Below, piece by piece: positions 54,646 to 63,525 of a stretch of DNA of 64,000 bases. The notes beneath the pieces were generated by a model. It was not told where the DNA came from and ran no database searches. It saw only the letters and a list, made by a program, of their open reading frames with translations. Made by a program: the position numbers and the translations under genes. The number at the start of each line of letters is the position of its first letter. The first letter of the stretch is position 1. Source of the DNA: Phocaeicola_A sp045545095 (GTDB lineage: Bacteria; Bacteroidota; Bacteroidia; Bacteroidales; Bacteroidaceae); assembly GCA_045545095.1 (NCBI GenBank), contig JAZQAG010000007.1, positions 1-64,000 of the forward strand, read 5' to 3'.

Positions 54646-54758
54646 GGCACGGATTACGCGGATTACACGGATTATTACTTGACTCCTCTGTGTCTCTGCG
54701 TCTCTGTGTCCTAAAGTAGAAATTATACAAATCCGTGTAATCCGCGCAATCCGCGCCT
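54646..54758. repeat. Family A inverted repeat upstream of the GH35 gene
   Basis: The left arm GGCACGGATTACGCGG.. followed by ATTACACGGATTA is inverted on the right as ATCCGTGTAATCCGCGCAAT then CCGCGCC. The loop contains CTCTGTGTCTCTGCGTCTCT. The repeat ends only 11 bp before the GH35 start codon, so it would lie in the leader of the mRNA. Confidence 0.85.
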
Positions 54759-54769
54759 AAAAAAACAAT

Positions 54770-57124
54770 ATGAAAAAGAGTCTTACCCTCCTGCTGGCTT
54801 TGGCAGGCACATTGGGCCTGAGCGCCCAACAGACATACGAATTGACCGAACCGGCCACTCCGAAGCAGATACATACCGGACATTTGAAACTGGGTGGCAC
54901 TGCCCCCGATGGACGACGTATGGAAGTGAACAGTTACTATGTGACCGAAAACGGACGCCCCATGATACCCGTTACCGGTGAGTTCCATTACAGCCGTTTC
55001 CCTCGTGCACAATGGGAAGAGTCGGTGTTAAAGATGAAAGCCGGTGGATTGACGGTTATCCCCGTCTATGTCTTTTGGAATATGCACGAAGAGGAAGAGG
55101 GACACTTCCGTTGGGATGGCAACCTCGACCTTCGCCATTTTGTAGAACTGTGCAAGAAGCATGGGATGAACGTCATTGTGCGTGTAGGTCCCTTCTGCCA
55201 CGGTGAGATACGCAACGGAGGACTGCCCGACTGGCTCTTTGCCAAGCCCCTTGACGTGCGCTCTAACGATGCCGACTATCTGAAGTATGTAGAGCGCCTA
55301 TATGGTGAGATAGGCCGTCAATTGAGCGGATTGTACTATAAAGACGGAGGCCCTATCATCGGCATACAGATTGAAAACGAGCACCAGCATAGTGCCGCTC
55401 CTTGGGCCATCAACTATCTGGGCGAGGCCGCTGACTACACCAGTGCCACCTACGACAAGGGCATCACTATGGTGGGCGTGAGCGAGCAGAAACAGGAAAT
55501 CAAGACATCGGAATTGGGCGAACAACACATGCTCACCTTGAAGCGTATGGCCGAAAAGGCTGGCATGATAACTCCGCTCTACACCGCTACCGGATGGGGT
55601 AATGCGGCCATCATAGGTAACGAAGCCATCCCCGTCACGGCCGCATACACCTACCCCTTCTGGGCAAAGCCCTCAATGTCTCCCTTCTGCCTGTTTAAGG
55701 ACATCCAACACGAGCCAGACTATTCACCCGTGCGCTACAACACCGACCTATACCCTTCGTTTTGTGCCGAGATGGGTGTAGGCATACAGATGATTTACGA
55801 AAGCCGTCCCGTGATTGATGCCCGTGCAGCCGAAGCACTGATGGTTCGCACCCTTGGCTCGGGAGCCAATTGTATCGGTTACTACATGTATCACGGTGGC
55901 TCCAATCCTCGACGCATCGGTGGTGGTTTCTTTGCCGACGAACCGATGGGTATTCCCAAGATTAACTACGACTACCAAGCCCCTATCGGAGAGTTCGGAC
56001 GCGTGCGCGATTCCTATAACTACCTGCGCATCCTGCACACCTTCATCCACAACTTCGGTCACCAGCTGGCTCCGATGGAAACCGTTCTTCCCGAAGGTTA
56101 TCGCGCCATCAAGCCTGCCAATCGTGAGACATTGCGTTTCTCTGCACGCATGAAGGAGGGCAGCGGATTCCTCTTCATGACCAATTTCCAGGATCATGAC
56201 ACGGCACGCATCGACCAAAAGAATCTGCAAATCAAACTGAACCTGAAGGGTGAAACGCTGACCATCCCTGCCAACGGCACTTTCACACTGAAGAAAGATG
56301 CCAGTGCCATCCTGCCCTTCAACTTCGATATGGAGGGCGCGCGGTTGAAGTATGCCACAGCCCAGCTCTTGGCCAAGTTGGAGGATGACGGACGCACGCA
56401 CTACATCTTCTTTGCCCCCGACGGATTTACGCCCGAATACATCTTTGAAAAGGGCTCTGTCAAAGGTGGCAAAGTGCGCTTCACTCCCACTCCAGGCACC
56501 AAGAGCACCTTCCGCCTGACCACAGTTACGGGCGAGAAACTGATGGTCACTACCCTCACCCGCCAGCAGGCACTCAACACCCTCCAAATGGAGGACGGAC
56601 GCCTGCTCATCACTGATGCCACCGTGTTGCCAGAGAAGGAGAAAGTGACCTTCCTCAGCGTGAACAACCCCTCAGTGGATTACATCCTCTACCCCTCGAA
56701 GCAGGGATGGAAGACTCAAACGGTAAGTGTAGAGCCCGTCACTCCGAAGGTTGAGTGGAAAAAGGTTGGTGGCCAACGCATCACCGTGCGTCCCGGGCAA
56801 CCTGCTTTGCCTCAAGTGAACGACTATTTCCTCAATATCGACTACACGGGCGATGTGGCTATGGCCTTCATGGGAGGTGATATCGTGCTCGACCACTTCT
56901 GGTATGGCGCTCCGTGGAGCATTGGTCTCAAACGTTTTAAAAACGATTTGGAGAAGCACGGAGAGATGAACTTCTACTTCCGTCCGCTCAAGAAGGACGC
57001 GCCCTTCATCAAAATGGGGGGCGTACCCGAATCAGCTTTCCCCGACTTCACCCATCAATCCAGTGTGCTCATCATCAACAAAGTTGAATTGTTGCCAGAG
57101 TACAGGATGAGTATAGGGTTGTAG
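54770..57124 (+). CDS. GH35 beta-galactosidase
   Basis: The 784-aa secreted enzyme has a signal peptide (LTLLLALAGTLGLSAQ) and a GH35 TIM barrel (about 60-400): GEFHYSRFPRAQWEES, YVFWNMHEEEEGHFRWDGNL, the acid/base Glu in IGIQIENEHQHS (about 203) and the nucleophile Glu in PSFCAEMGVG (about 333). C-terminal beta domains follow (DGFTPEYIFEKGSVKGGKVR; FWYGAPWSIGLKRF). It would release terminal beta-galactose. It follows the GH43-like gene with only a family-A repeat between, and ends at a strong hairpin, closing the plus-strand run that begins at the sugar porter. Confidence 0.92.
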   Translation: MKKSLTLLLALAGTLGLSAQQTYELTEPATPKQIHTGHLKLGGTAPDGRRMEVNSYYVTENGRPMIPVTGEFHYSRFPRAQWEESVLKMKAGGLTVIPVYVFWNMHEEEEGHFRWDGNLDLRHFVELCKKHGMNVIVRVGPFCHGEIRNGGLPDWLFAKPLDVRSNDADYLKYVERLYGEIGRQLSGLYYKDGGPIIGIQIENEHQHSAAPWAINYLGEAADYTSATYDKGITMVGVSEQKQEIKTSELGEQHMLTLKRMAEKAGMITPLYTATGWGNAAIIGNEAIPVTAAYTYPFWAKPSMSPFCLFKDIQHEPDYSPVRYNTDLYPSFCAEMGVGIQMIYESRPVIDARAAEALMVRTLGSGANCIGYYMYHGGSNPRRIGGGFFADEPMGIPKINYDYQAPIGEFGRVRDSYNYLRILHTFIHNFGHQLAPMETVLPEGYRAIKPANRETLRFSARMKEGSGFLFMTNFQDHDTARIDQKNLQIKLNLKGETLTIPANGTFTLKKDASAILPFNFDMEGARLKYATAQLLAKLEDDGRTHYIFFAPDGFTPEYIFEKGSVKGGKVRFTPTPGTKSTFRLTTVTGEKLMVTTLTRQQALNTLQMEDGRLLITDATVLPEKEKVTFLSVNNPSVDYILYPSKQGWKTQTVSVEPVTPKVEWKKVGGQRITVRPGQPALPQVNDYFLNIDYTGDVAMAFMGGDIVLDHFWYGAPWSIGLKRFKNDLEKHGEMNFYFRPLKKDAPFIKMGGVPESAFPDFTHQSSVLIINKVELLPEYRMSIGL

Positions 57125-57138
57125 TAAGAGTAAACTTT

Positions 57139-57177
57139 AATGGTACGCAGATGATATAGAAATATCTGCGTACCATT
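57139..57177 (+). terminator. Terminator of the GH35 operon
   Basis: AATGGTACGCAGAT (57139-57152) is perfectly complementary to ATCTGCGTACCATT (57164-57177). It is followed by ATTTTA. Confidence 0.75.
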
Positions 57178-57236
57178 ATTTTACTTGATATAAATCAATA
57201 AATATGTTATATAACACAAAAAAGAGAAGTAAACAC

Positions 57237-57266
57237 TTGCAGATTCAGTAGGAAGCAGTATCTTTG
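57237..57266 (+). promoter_or_regulatory. Promoter of a candidate small RNA
   Basis: TTG (57237-57239), 19 bp, TATCTTTG (57259-57266). No plus-strand gene follows; a terminator is reached within about 60 nt. Confidence 0.6.
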
Positions 57267-57271
57267 CATCA

Positions 57272-57334
57272 AGTTTTTCATGGTATTAGATTTAAGGTTA
57301 ATAAAGGTTGGGTCAAGGCGTTGACCCTTTTTTT
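57272..57334 (+). ncRNA. Candidate small RNA of about 60 nt
   Basis: The predicted start is near 57272. The transcript would contain AGTTTTTCATGGTATTAG and GGTTAATAAAGGTT, then the hairpin GGGTCAA-GGCG-TTGACCC (57310-57327) and T7 (57328-57334). There is no open frame of any size. The A/T-rich leader plus compact hairpin resembles short intergenic RNAs of Bacteroidales, but I cannot name a family. The transcript does not overlap the flanking genes. Confidence 0.5.
57310..57334 (+). terminator. Intrinsic terminator of the candidate sRNA
   Basis: A 7-bp GC-containing stem with a GGCG tetraloop and a T7 tail. It is a textbook rho-independent terminator on the plus strand. Confidence 0.8.
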
Positions 57335-57391
57335 ATGTCCTTAATCCAAAAGCACCATAATTATCCCTTTTAGACACTTTTACTATAGATT

Positions 57392-59209
57392 TTATAGCCA
57401 CAATCTTTTAATTTCTTCTTGATTCAATGCCCTATTATACAATAAACCGTCAGAGCATATATTACCTCTGATTGGTGTGTTTATATAAATAGTTTGATCA
57501 AGCAATCCATTAATGTATGTACGCACTACCCCGAATTCACATGTTACAGTATAAATTAGCTGATTATGTGGCATAGGCTCATACCATTTACCATTAGTGC
57601 CACGAGGATGTTTTTGCCAACTATCAGCTGTAACCAACCTATTACTACTCTTATATCTCCTACCATTAATGCATAATGTCGGTATTTGGGTTTTAGAATC
57701 CACTTCCACCCTTAATGTACCTAATATCAATAAATGTTTCGGTAACCGATTGTCTGCATTAGGAGTAACATTCACAGAAATGGTAAAGTTCTCCATCTCT
57801 TTCTTGAGGAATTTTTTAGTCTGCTTTTTGTCCAACAATCCTTCTTCAAGATTCATTTCTGGTGCATTCCAGACAAAATCGGCACAAATAGACGTTGGAT
57901 ATCCTATTCTCTGATTGCTTACAATCCAATCATAATAGTTTCCATACATCCAAATTAATCGTAAAGGGCTACTTTGAGAATTAGGAATCATATATGGACG
58001 CACGTTATTCAATCTTGAATTACGGGTCATCATTTCTTTTTTTACTGTTCCATTTGTTTGGACAACATATTTAATAATTTCATATCGGTTTCCAAATATT
58101 CCATCCACTGGTACCGAGCAATATACTTCATTAGGATGTACCTCATCAATAGCCATACCTCCACTATAGCATTTTTCCAACTCTGGTGTCTGATGGAAAT
58201 GTCCTCCACCATTAGCTAAGAATGTTTTCTGCCACTGATACCCATCCCAACGTACGTAATAGTAATCATGGGAATCCTTAGTTTCATTTATACTCACCAT
58301 AGCTATAGCAGGCCTATCATTTTTACCCGCCACAACTTGCCATAGCCAATTACGTGAATCCGTAGGATTATCAACAACTACATCCGGATATTTTTCCGCA
58401 TAATCCATACGCTTATTCACGAAATGAGGTCCTTCTGCTATATTGGAAAGAGTTTGTCCATTGACATCTTCTAAAGATAATGTATTAATATTTATATAAT
58501 TAAAATAAAGATGATTGGGCATTTCATTATCAGGATGCCCTGTAGTATATGCCATCAAGATTTTATCTTTTCCATTAGACTGATATTTTGCATAAGGACG
58601 TGCACCTGTAGATTTCACCATTTGGTAAGGTCCCCATGTCATTTCTACATTACCCAATTTATCCGGTATGGACAATTGAGCTATTGTGGGATGCCAGCCA
58701 ATTCCTCGCCAACACAAATAAATATGATTAGGGTCATCACTAAGAACAAATGGGGAAGGATAGGTCGTATTATGATTGGTTCTCAATATTTTCTCTGGTC
58801 CCAATGTCGTAATATCACCTTTTATACTCGACACACGGTAATAGAAACAAGCCTCATCAGTATGACGCGAATAAAAAATCATAATTCGTTCATCTGGCAA
58901 TACCAAAAAAGTTGGATTATTATGATCGTCAGGTTGAAAATATGAGCGTACAAGCACTTCTACTCTTTCACCAGTCAAGAAATCATATTGCATAGCCTTA
59001 ATATTTCCATGCACATCAATATACCCAATATAAGTCCGATTTATACTGCCATCAGAACTCTTATGATGTACTGCCCGAGGATCAGCAAACCAGCACCATG
59101 CCCCTTCTGAACTCACTTCATGCACATTGTATTTTTTTATGGGAACAACTTTGGCCCACCCTGTTAACACAATAAACATTACACCTACAATAAATAATAG
59201 TTTCCTCAT
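57392..59209 (-). CDS. Secreted BNR_4 beta-propeller protein with lectin-like C-terminus
   Basis: The 605-aa protein has a signal peptide (MRKLLFIVGVMFIVLTGWA) and a BNR_4-type beta-propeller over about 30-400 (GAWCWFADPRAVHH, YFQPDDHNNPTFLVLPDERI, MIFYSRHTDEACFYYR, NHNTTYPSPFVLSDDPNHIY). A C-terminal domain of about 150 residues resembles a LamG/concanavalin fold and ends NRALNQEEIKRLWL. BNR_4 propellers include uronate lyases and L-rhamnose-glucuronate-cleaving enzymes. The His/Arg/Tyr-rich central motifs suit such an enzyme, but I cannot assign a substrate. It is on the strand opposite to the other glycosidases and is monocistronic. Confidence 0.75.
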   Translation of the reverse strand: MRKLLFIVGVMFIVLTGWAKVVPIKKYNVHEVSSEGAWCWFADPRAVHHKSSDGSINRTYIGYIDVHGNIKAMQYDFLTGERVEVLVRSYFQPDDHNNPTFLVLPDERIMIFYSRHTDEACFYYRVSSIKGDITTLGPEKILRTNHNTTYPSPFVLSDDPNHIYLCWRGIGWHPTIAQLSIPDKLGNVEMTWGPYQMVKSTGARPYAKYQSNGKDKILMAYTTGHPDNEMPNHLYFNYININTLSLEDVNGQTLSNIAEGPHFVNKRMDYAEKYPDVVVDNPTDSRNWLWQVVAGKNDRPAIAMVSINETKDSHDYYYVRWDGYQWQKTFLANGGGHFHQTPELEKCYSGGMAIDEVHPNEVYCSVPVDGIFGNRYEIIKYVVQTNGTVKKEMMTRNSRLNNVRPYMIPNSQSSPLRLIWMYGNYYDWIVSNQRIGYPTSICADFVWNAPEMNLEEGLLDKKQTKKFLKKEMENFTISVNVTPNADNRLPKHLLILGTLRVEVDSKTQIPTLCINGRRYKSSNRLVTADSWQKHPRGTNGKWYEPMPHNQLIYTVTCEFGVVRTYINGLLDQTIYINTPIRGNICSDGLLYNRALNQEEIKRLWL

Positions 59210-59325
59210 AAGAATATTATTTAAAATAATAATTAATGTGATTGATTATGCTGCGAAGATACGACTTTATACCGAAGAAATCGAATTAAATGAGTAATTT
59301 TGCAACCACAAACACATAATATTTC

Positions 59326-60051
59326 ATGTACACCATCATTCTATATGTCTTCGCACTCACTATTATCGCCAGCTTCATTCAACGTGTAACTGGATTCGGA
59401 TTTGGCATCTTCGTCATGATGTTCTTCCCTCATTTTCTTCCCACTTACGGTGAAAGCACAACTTTATCTGGACTTTTGGCAGGAAGTACAGCACTCATTA
59501 TCGCTATACAGAACTGGCGATACATCCGTTGGAAACTGATGAGTTCTGTTTTGTTTTTCAATGTAATAGTTTCGTATATTGCAATTGAATATATGACAGC
59601 ATTGAGTAATGAAACACTAAAACGATGTTTTGGTGCCATGCTGATTCTTATCGCTATTTATTTCCTTTTTTTCGATGGAAAGAACAAAGTATCATTCAAA
59701 TCTCCGATAGCTCAATCCTGCATTGGAACTATCAGTGGTATCATGGGCGGAATGTTCGCCATGCCTGGTCCTCCTGTTGTACTCTACTGTGTCAATGCCA
59801 TCAATGATAAACGAGAATATATAGCTACACTTCAGGCTTTTTCTGTTATATTCAATCTATTCTACACCTTTTTCCGCCTCAAAGTTGGATTCTTTTCAAT
59901 CTCAACCCTACCACTTTGGGGATTCGGATTAATTGGTGTCCTAATTGGATCATGGATAGGAGCCCGTTGTTTCCACCTTATTAGCAACAATTGTCTGAAA
60001 CAATCCGTTTATCTGTTAATGATTATTTGTGGTGTTGTGACATTATTCTGA
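59326..60051 (+). CDS. TauE/SafE (TSUP) family membrane transporter
   Basis: The 241-aa protein has about eight membrane spans and the two family repeats with sequences like FIQRVTGFGFGIFVMMFFPH and GTISGIMGGMFAMPGPPVVL. TSUP proteins move sulfonates, sulfite or organic acids across the inner membrane. A -7 box TAATTTTG is at 59295-59302. Its stop codon directly abuts the stop of the converging SIMPL gene (60051/60052). Nothing links it to the flanking carbohydrate genes by function. Confidence 0.85.
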   Translation: MYTIILYVFALTIIASFIQRVTGFGFGIFVMMFFPHFLPTYGESTTLSGLLAGSTALIIAIQNWRYIRWKLMSSVLFFNVIVSYIAIEYMTALSNETLKRCFGAMLILIAIYFLFFDGKNKVSFKSPIAQSCIGTISGIMGGMFAMPGPPVVLYCVNAINDKREYIATLQAFSVIFNLFYTFFRLKVGFFSISTLPLWGFGLIGVLIGSWIGARCFHLISNNCLKQSVYLLMIICGVVTLF

Positions 60052-60753
60052 TTAATCCTCCAAATAGTAATCTATAGTAGTCACCACACGTATCTTTTTA
60101 ATATAAGGAGTATTGCTATCGCGGTCCGTAATACTGAACTGTCCTTGATAAGCACGTTTGATTTTACCCAGTTCGCTATCCGAATCTGAAGCGAATTTCT
60201 CAGCAGCCGCACGGGCATTTTTCGTTGCTTCTTCTATCATCTGTGGTTTGATACGATTCAAGTCGGTATAATCAAATTGCACATTATAACGGTAATCACC
60301 ACCAGTGATAGCGATACCCTGTTTCAGTAGTTCCCCTTGTTCACTGATAAGATTCCTCACAAGTTCCACTTGCGCAGAAGTAACAGTAATGACTGCTGTC
60401 ACATTATAACGATATCCTGTTTGATTATTGTTATAACGCTCTGCATCAAGGTCTATTATGTCAGGTGCATTCACTGTAATTTCTTCTTCAACAATACCCT
60501 TTTCTTTCAAGAAATTGACTATAGTTGTATTTGTATTATTAATTTGATTGTACAAGTTTGGCAAATCATTACCCAGCACTTTGTACATTAAAGGCCAAGT
60601 TACCTTGTTAGCAGGAACTTCTATTTCTGCCAATCCTTTCACATTTACCACACGATCACGGTTCGCAAATCCATCCAAACCATCTTTCACGAATTTTCCC
60701 ATCAAAAGCAATCCCATAGCCAAAATAATGGCTTCGAATTTCCAACTTTTCAT
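60052..60753 (-). CDS. SIMPL-domain (DUF541) periplasmic protein
   Basis: The 233-aa protein (from the ATG at 60753, chosen over an upstream TTG) has an N-terminal anchor helix (FEAIILAMGLLLMGKFVKD). The SIMPL domain follows: VVNVKGLAEIEVPANKVTW, NNTNTTIVNFLKEKGI, IEEATKNARAAAEKFA. SIMPL proteins (BP26/OMP28-type) are periplasmic and form oligomers; some are linked to oxidative-stress tolerance. Promoter boxes are at 60838-60868. Its 3' end meets the TSUP stop with no spacer, so the two transcripts must overlap if either extends past its stop. Confidence 0.88.
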   Translation of the reverse strand: MKSWKFEAIILAMGLLLMGKFVKDGLDGFANRDRVVNVKGLAEIEVPANKVTWPLMYKVLGNDLPNLYNQINNTNTTIVNFLKEKGIVEEEITVNAPDIIDLDAERYNNNQTGYRYNVTAVITVTSAQVELVRNLISEQGELLKQGIAITGGDYRYNVQFDYTDLNRIKPQMIEEATKNARAAAEKFASDSDSELGKIKRAYQGQFSITDRDSNTPYIKKIRVVTTIDYYLED

Positions 60754-60837
60754 CTGTCTATATTTATTATGGTTTATAAGCAATAACTATTTCACCTCAC
60801 TTTGGTTCAACAACTTATATAAAATCAACATTGTGTA

Positions 60838-60868
60838 CAAAGATACATTATTTTATATTAGAAACAAA
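60838..60868 (-). promoter_or_regulatory. Promoter of the SIMPL gene
   Basis: On the minus strand TTTG (60865-60868), 19 bp, TATCTTTG (60838-60845). The -33 TTTG is itself part of a second TATCTTTG (60865-60872). Confidence 0.6.
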
Positions 60869-61083
60869 GATACTTACATATTAAATTTACAGTAAAAAGA
60901 GCATTATGGGCATTAATTATTCGTTTCATCAAGTATTGTAGATGTTTCATCTTTGCTTTCCGTATGAATATAAGTAAAAATATGGAAGTTATTTAAAGAA
61001 ACATTTCTTATCTTTGTCCACAGAAAAGTGACAAAATAAGAATATATCTGTATATAATAAATTAGCAGACTTATAAGAACTAT

Positions 61084-63414
61084 ATGAAGAACCACTTAAA
61101 ATTATGGGGACTGGCATCCTTATTAGGAATGACCGCCCTGAATGCAACAGCACAGATTCCACAAAAGGTGGAAAGTTTCCCTATCAGCAGCGTGCAGCTG
61201 ACGAAAAGTCCGTTCAAACATGCCGAGGAGATGGACATACAGTACCTGTTGGGCATCAACCCTGACCGGTTGTTGGCTCCCTACCTGAAAGAGGCCGGAC
61301 TTACTCCTAAGGCAGACAACTATACCAACTGGGAAAATACAGGACTTGACGGACACATCGGTGGACACTACGTATCGGCATTGGCCTATATGTATGCTTC
61401 GACCGGTAATGAGGAAATCAAGCGCCGATTAGACTACATGATCAGTGAACTGAAGCGTTGTCAAGACAAGGACGGATACCTGAGCGGTGTGTCCAATGGC
61501 CGGCAGATATGGAAGGAAATCAAGGAAGGTAATATCCGGGCTTCGGGCTTCGGATTGAACGACCGATGGGTGCCCCTGTACAACATCCATAAGATTTATG
61601 CCGGTCTTCGCGACGCTTATCTCCATGCCGGCAGTAAGGATGCCAAGGAGATGCTCATCAAACTGACCGACTGGATGATCCGCCTTGTAGAGAACCTGAG
61701 CGAGGCTCAGATGCAAGATATGCTACGAAGTGAACATGGTGGTTTGAATGAGACATTTGCTGATGTGGCAGCTATCACTGGTGACGAACGTTACCTGAAA
61801 CTGGCTCACAAATTCTCGCACAACTTGGTACTGGAGCCTTTGCTCAAGAAGGAAGACCGTCTGACAGGCATGCATGCCAACACACAGATACCAAAGGTTA
61901 TCGGATACAAGCGGATGGCCGACTTGGAAGGTAATACAGACTGGAGCGAGGCAGCCCACTACTTCTGGGAAACCGTAGTAGAACGCCGAAGCATCAGCAT
62001 CGGTGGAAACAGCGTGCGCGAACACTTCCACCCTGATACCGACTTCAGCAGTATGCTTACCAGTGAACAAGGCCCTGAGACATGTAATACTTACAACATG
62101 TTGCGCCTTACCAAGATGCTTTACGAGACAAGTGGCGATGCTGACTACATGAACTTCTATGAGCGGGCACTCTACAATCACATCCTCTCAACCATCAACC
62201 CCATACAGGGCGGATTCGTATATTTCACTCCCATGCGTTCAGGTCACTACCGCGTCTATTCACAACCGCAGACGAGTTTCTGGTGTTGTGTAGGTTCCGG
62301 CATGGAGAACCACGCCCGTTATGGTGAAATGATTTACGGGCACAAGGATGCCAACCTCTACGTAAACCTTTTCATCCCTTCTACCCTGCAATGGAATGGT
62401 ACCACCATCGAACAGCAGACTGCTTTCCCCGAAGAGGAAGGGACAACCCTTGTCATCACTCCCAAGAAAAGCAAGCAGCAGTTCGCACTAAATGTGCGCG
62501 TGCCTGAATGGTTGAAACAGGGCGACATGAAGTTCACTGTCAACGGAAAGGCTGAACAACCTGCCGTAAAGGATGGGTATGCCACTATCAACCGTACGTG
62601 GCAGAAGGGTGACAAGGTACACATCAGCCTCCCGATGAATCTGCACGTAATGGGCTTGCCTGACGGCTCGGCCAACTACTCCATTATGTATGGCCCCATC
62701 GTACTGGGTGCATCGCTTGGCAAACAGGCTCAGGACGGTATGTATGCCGACGATAGCCGGGGCGGCCACATTGCTGGTGGTCCTCGTCTGCCTTTGCAAG
62801 ATATGCCTGTTATCGTAGGTGAAAAGGATGAAATCATCTCACATATCCAAAAGGTTGCAGGCCAGCCGCTGACCTTCAAGCTGGGTGGCGTATATCCCGC
62901 CAACTACGAAGGTATGACTCTGCGTCCTTTCTACAGTCTCCACGAATGCCGCTATATGGTCTATTGGCCACTTATCTCCAAGGAGGAATTGGCTGCCCGC
63001 CAAGAGCGTTTGGCCCGCGAAGAGCAGGAGCGTCTGGCATTGGATGCCATCACTACAGACAAGGTTATATGTGGTGAGCAACAGCCTGAGAGCGACCATT
63101 TTGTAAAAATGGAACAGAGCAATGCCGATGATGACGAAGGTATCCATTGGCGTGAAACTCGCGAATGGTTCAGTTATCAGATGAAAACTCACGGACAACA
63201 ACCGGTCAAGGTGCGTATCTTGTTCCGTCCTGAAAACCGTCGGGATGCCCGCATCTATGTAAATGATATCGAAATAGGTACACTGACCAACCAACGTGTA
63301 GCCGAATTTGAAATCCCTGTTGACCTGCGTTCACAAGAGGTCCTGACCATTAAGGTTGGCAAGGGCGAAGGCCGTATCACCCCACATATTTACGAAGTAC
63401 GGTTGGTGAAATAA
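61084..63414 (+). CDS. GH127-type beta-L-arabinofuranosidase-like glycoside hydrolase
   Basis: The 776-aa secreted protein (signal peptide to about LNATAQ) has the DUF1680/GH127 (alpha/alpha)6 barrel: GHIGGHYVSALAYMYASTGN, NIHKIYAGLRDAYLHAGSKD, GGLNETFADVAAITGDERYL. The zinc/cysteine site is complete, with the Glu-x-Cys of EQGPETCNTYNMLRL (about 333) and the adjacent pair in FWCCVGSGMENHARYGEM (about 400). Related families (GH127/GH146) hydrolyse beta-L-arabinofuranosides; some members act on other pentose acids. C-terminal beta domains include an EEQER-rich helix (about 635-655). A -7 box TATCTTTG is at 61009-61016. The transcript ends at a hairpin at 63439. Confidence 0.9.
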   Translation: MKNHLKLWGLASLLGMTALNATAQIPQKVESFPISSVQLTKSPFKHAEEMDIQYLLGINPDRLLAPYLKEAGLTPKADNYTNWENTGLDGHIGGHYVSALAYMYASTGNEEIKRRLDYMISELKRCQDKDGYLSGVSNGRQIWKEIKEGNIRASGFGLNDRWVPLYNIHKIYAGLRDAYLHAGSKDAKEMLIKLTDWMIRLVENLSEAQMQDMLRSEHGGLNETFADVAAITGDERYLKLAHKFSHNLVLEPLLKKEDRLTGMHANTQIPKVIGYKRMADLEGNTDWSEAAHYFWETVVERRSISIGGNSVREHFHPDTDFSSMLTSEQGPETCNTYNMLRLTKMLYETSGDADYMNFYERALYNHILSTINPIQGGFVYFTPMRSGHYRVYSQPQTSFWCCVGSGMENHARYGEMIYGHKDANLYVNLFIPSTLQWNGTTIEQQTAFPEEEGTTLVITPKKSKQQFALNVRVPEWLKQGDMKFTVNGKAEQPAVKDGYATINRTWQKGDKVHISLPMNLHVMGLPDGSANYSIMYGPIVLGASLGKQAQDGMYADDSRGGHIAGGPRLPLQDMPVIVGEKDEIISHIQKVAGQPLTFKLGGVYPANYEGMTLRPFYSLHECRYMVYWPLISKEELAARQERLAREEQERLALDAITTDKVICGEQQPESDHFVKMEQSNADDDEGIHWRETREWFSYQMKTHGQQPVKVRILFRPENRRDARIYVNDIEIGTLTNQRVAEFEIPVDLRSQEVLTIKVGKGEGRITPHIYEVRLVK

Positions 63415-63438
63415 GCGGTAAATATATACGCAAAATAT

Positions 63439-63477
63439 AGAATGCCATTCTTTCATTGGAAGAATGGCATTCTTTTA
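63439..63477. terminator. Terminator after the GH127 gene
   Basis: AGAATGCCATTCTT (63439-63452) pairs with AAGAATGGCATTCT (63460-63473), then TTTT. The element is symmetric, so it may also serve the converging acyltransferase gene. Confidence 0.8.
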
Positions 63478-63525
63478 ATAGCAAAAATCATATTCCTCAA
63501 TTGCAACAGGCATCAGCATTATTTT

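Noticed and set aside
44203..63414. Canonical polysaccharide utilisation locus
   Set aside because: No SusC-like TonB receptor or SusD-like lipoprotein is present in the window. It is described as a glycosidase cluster only.
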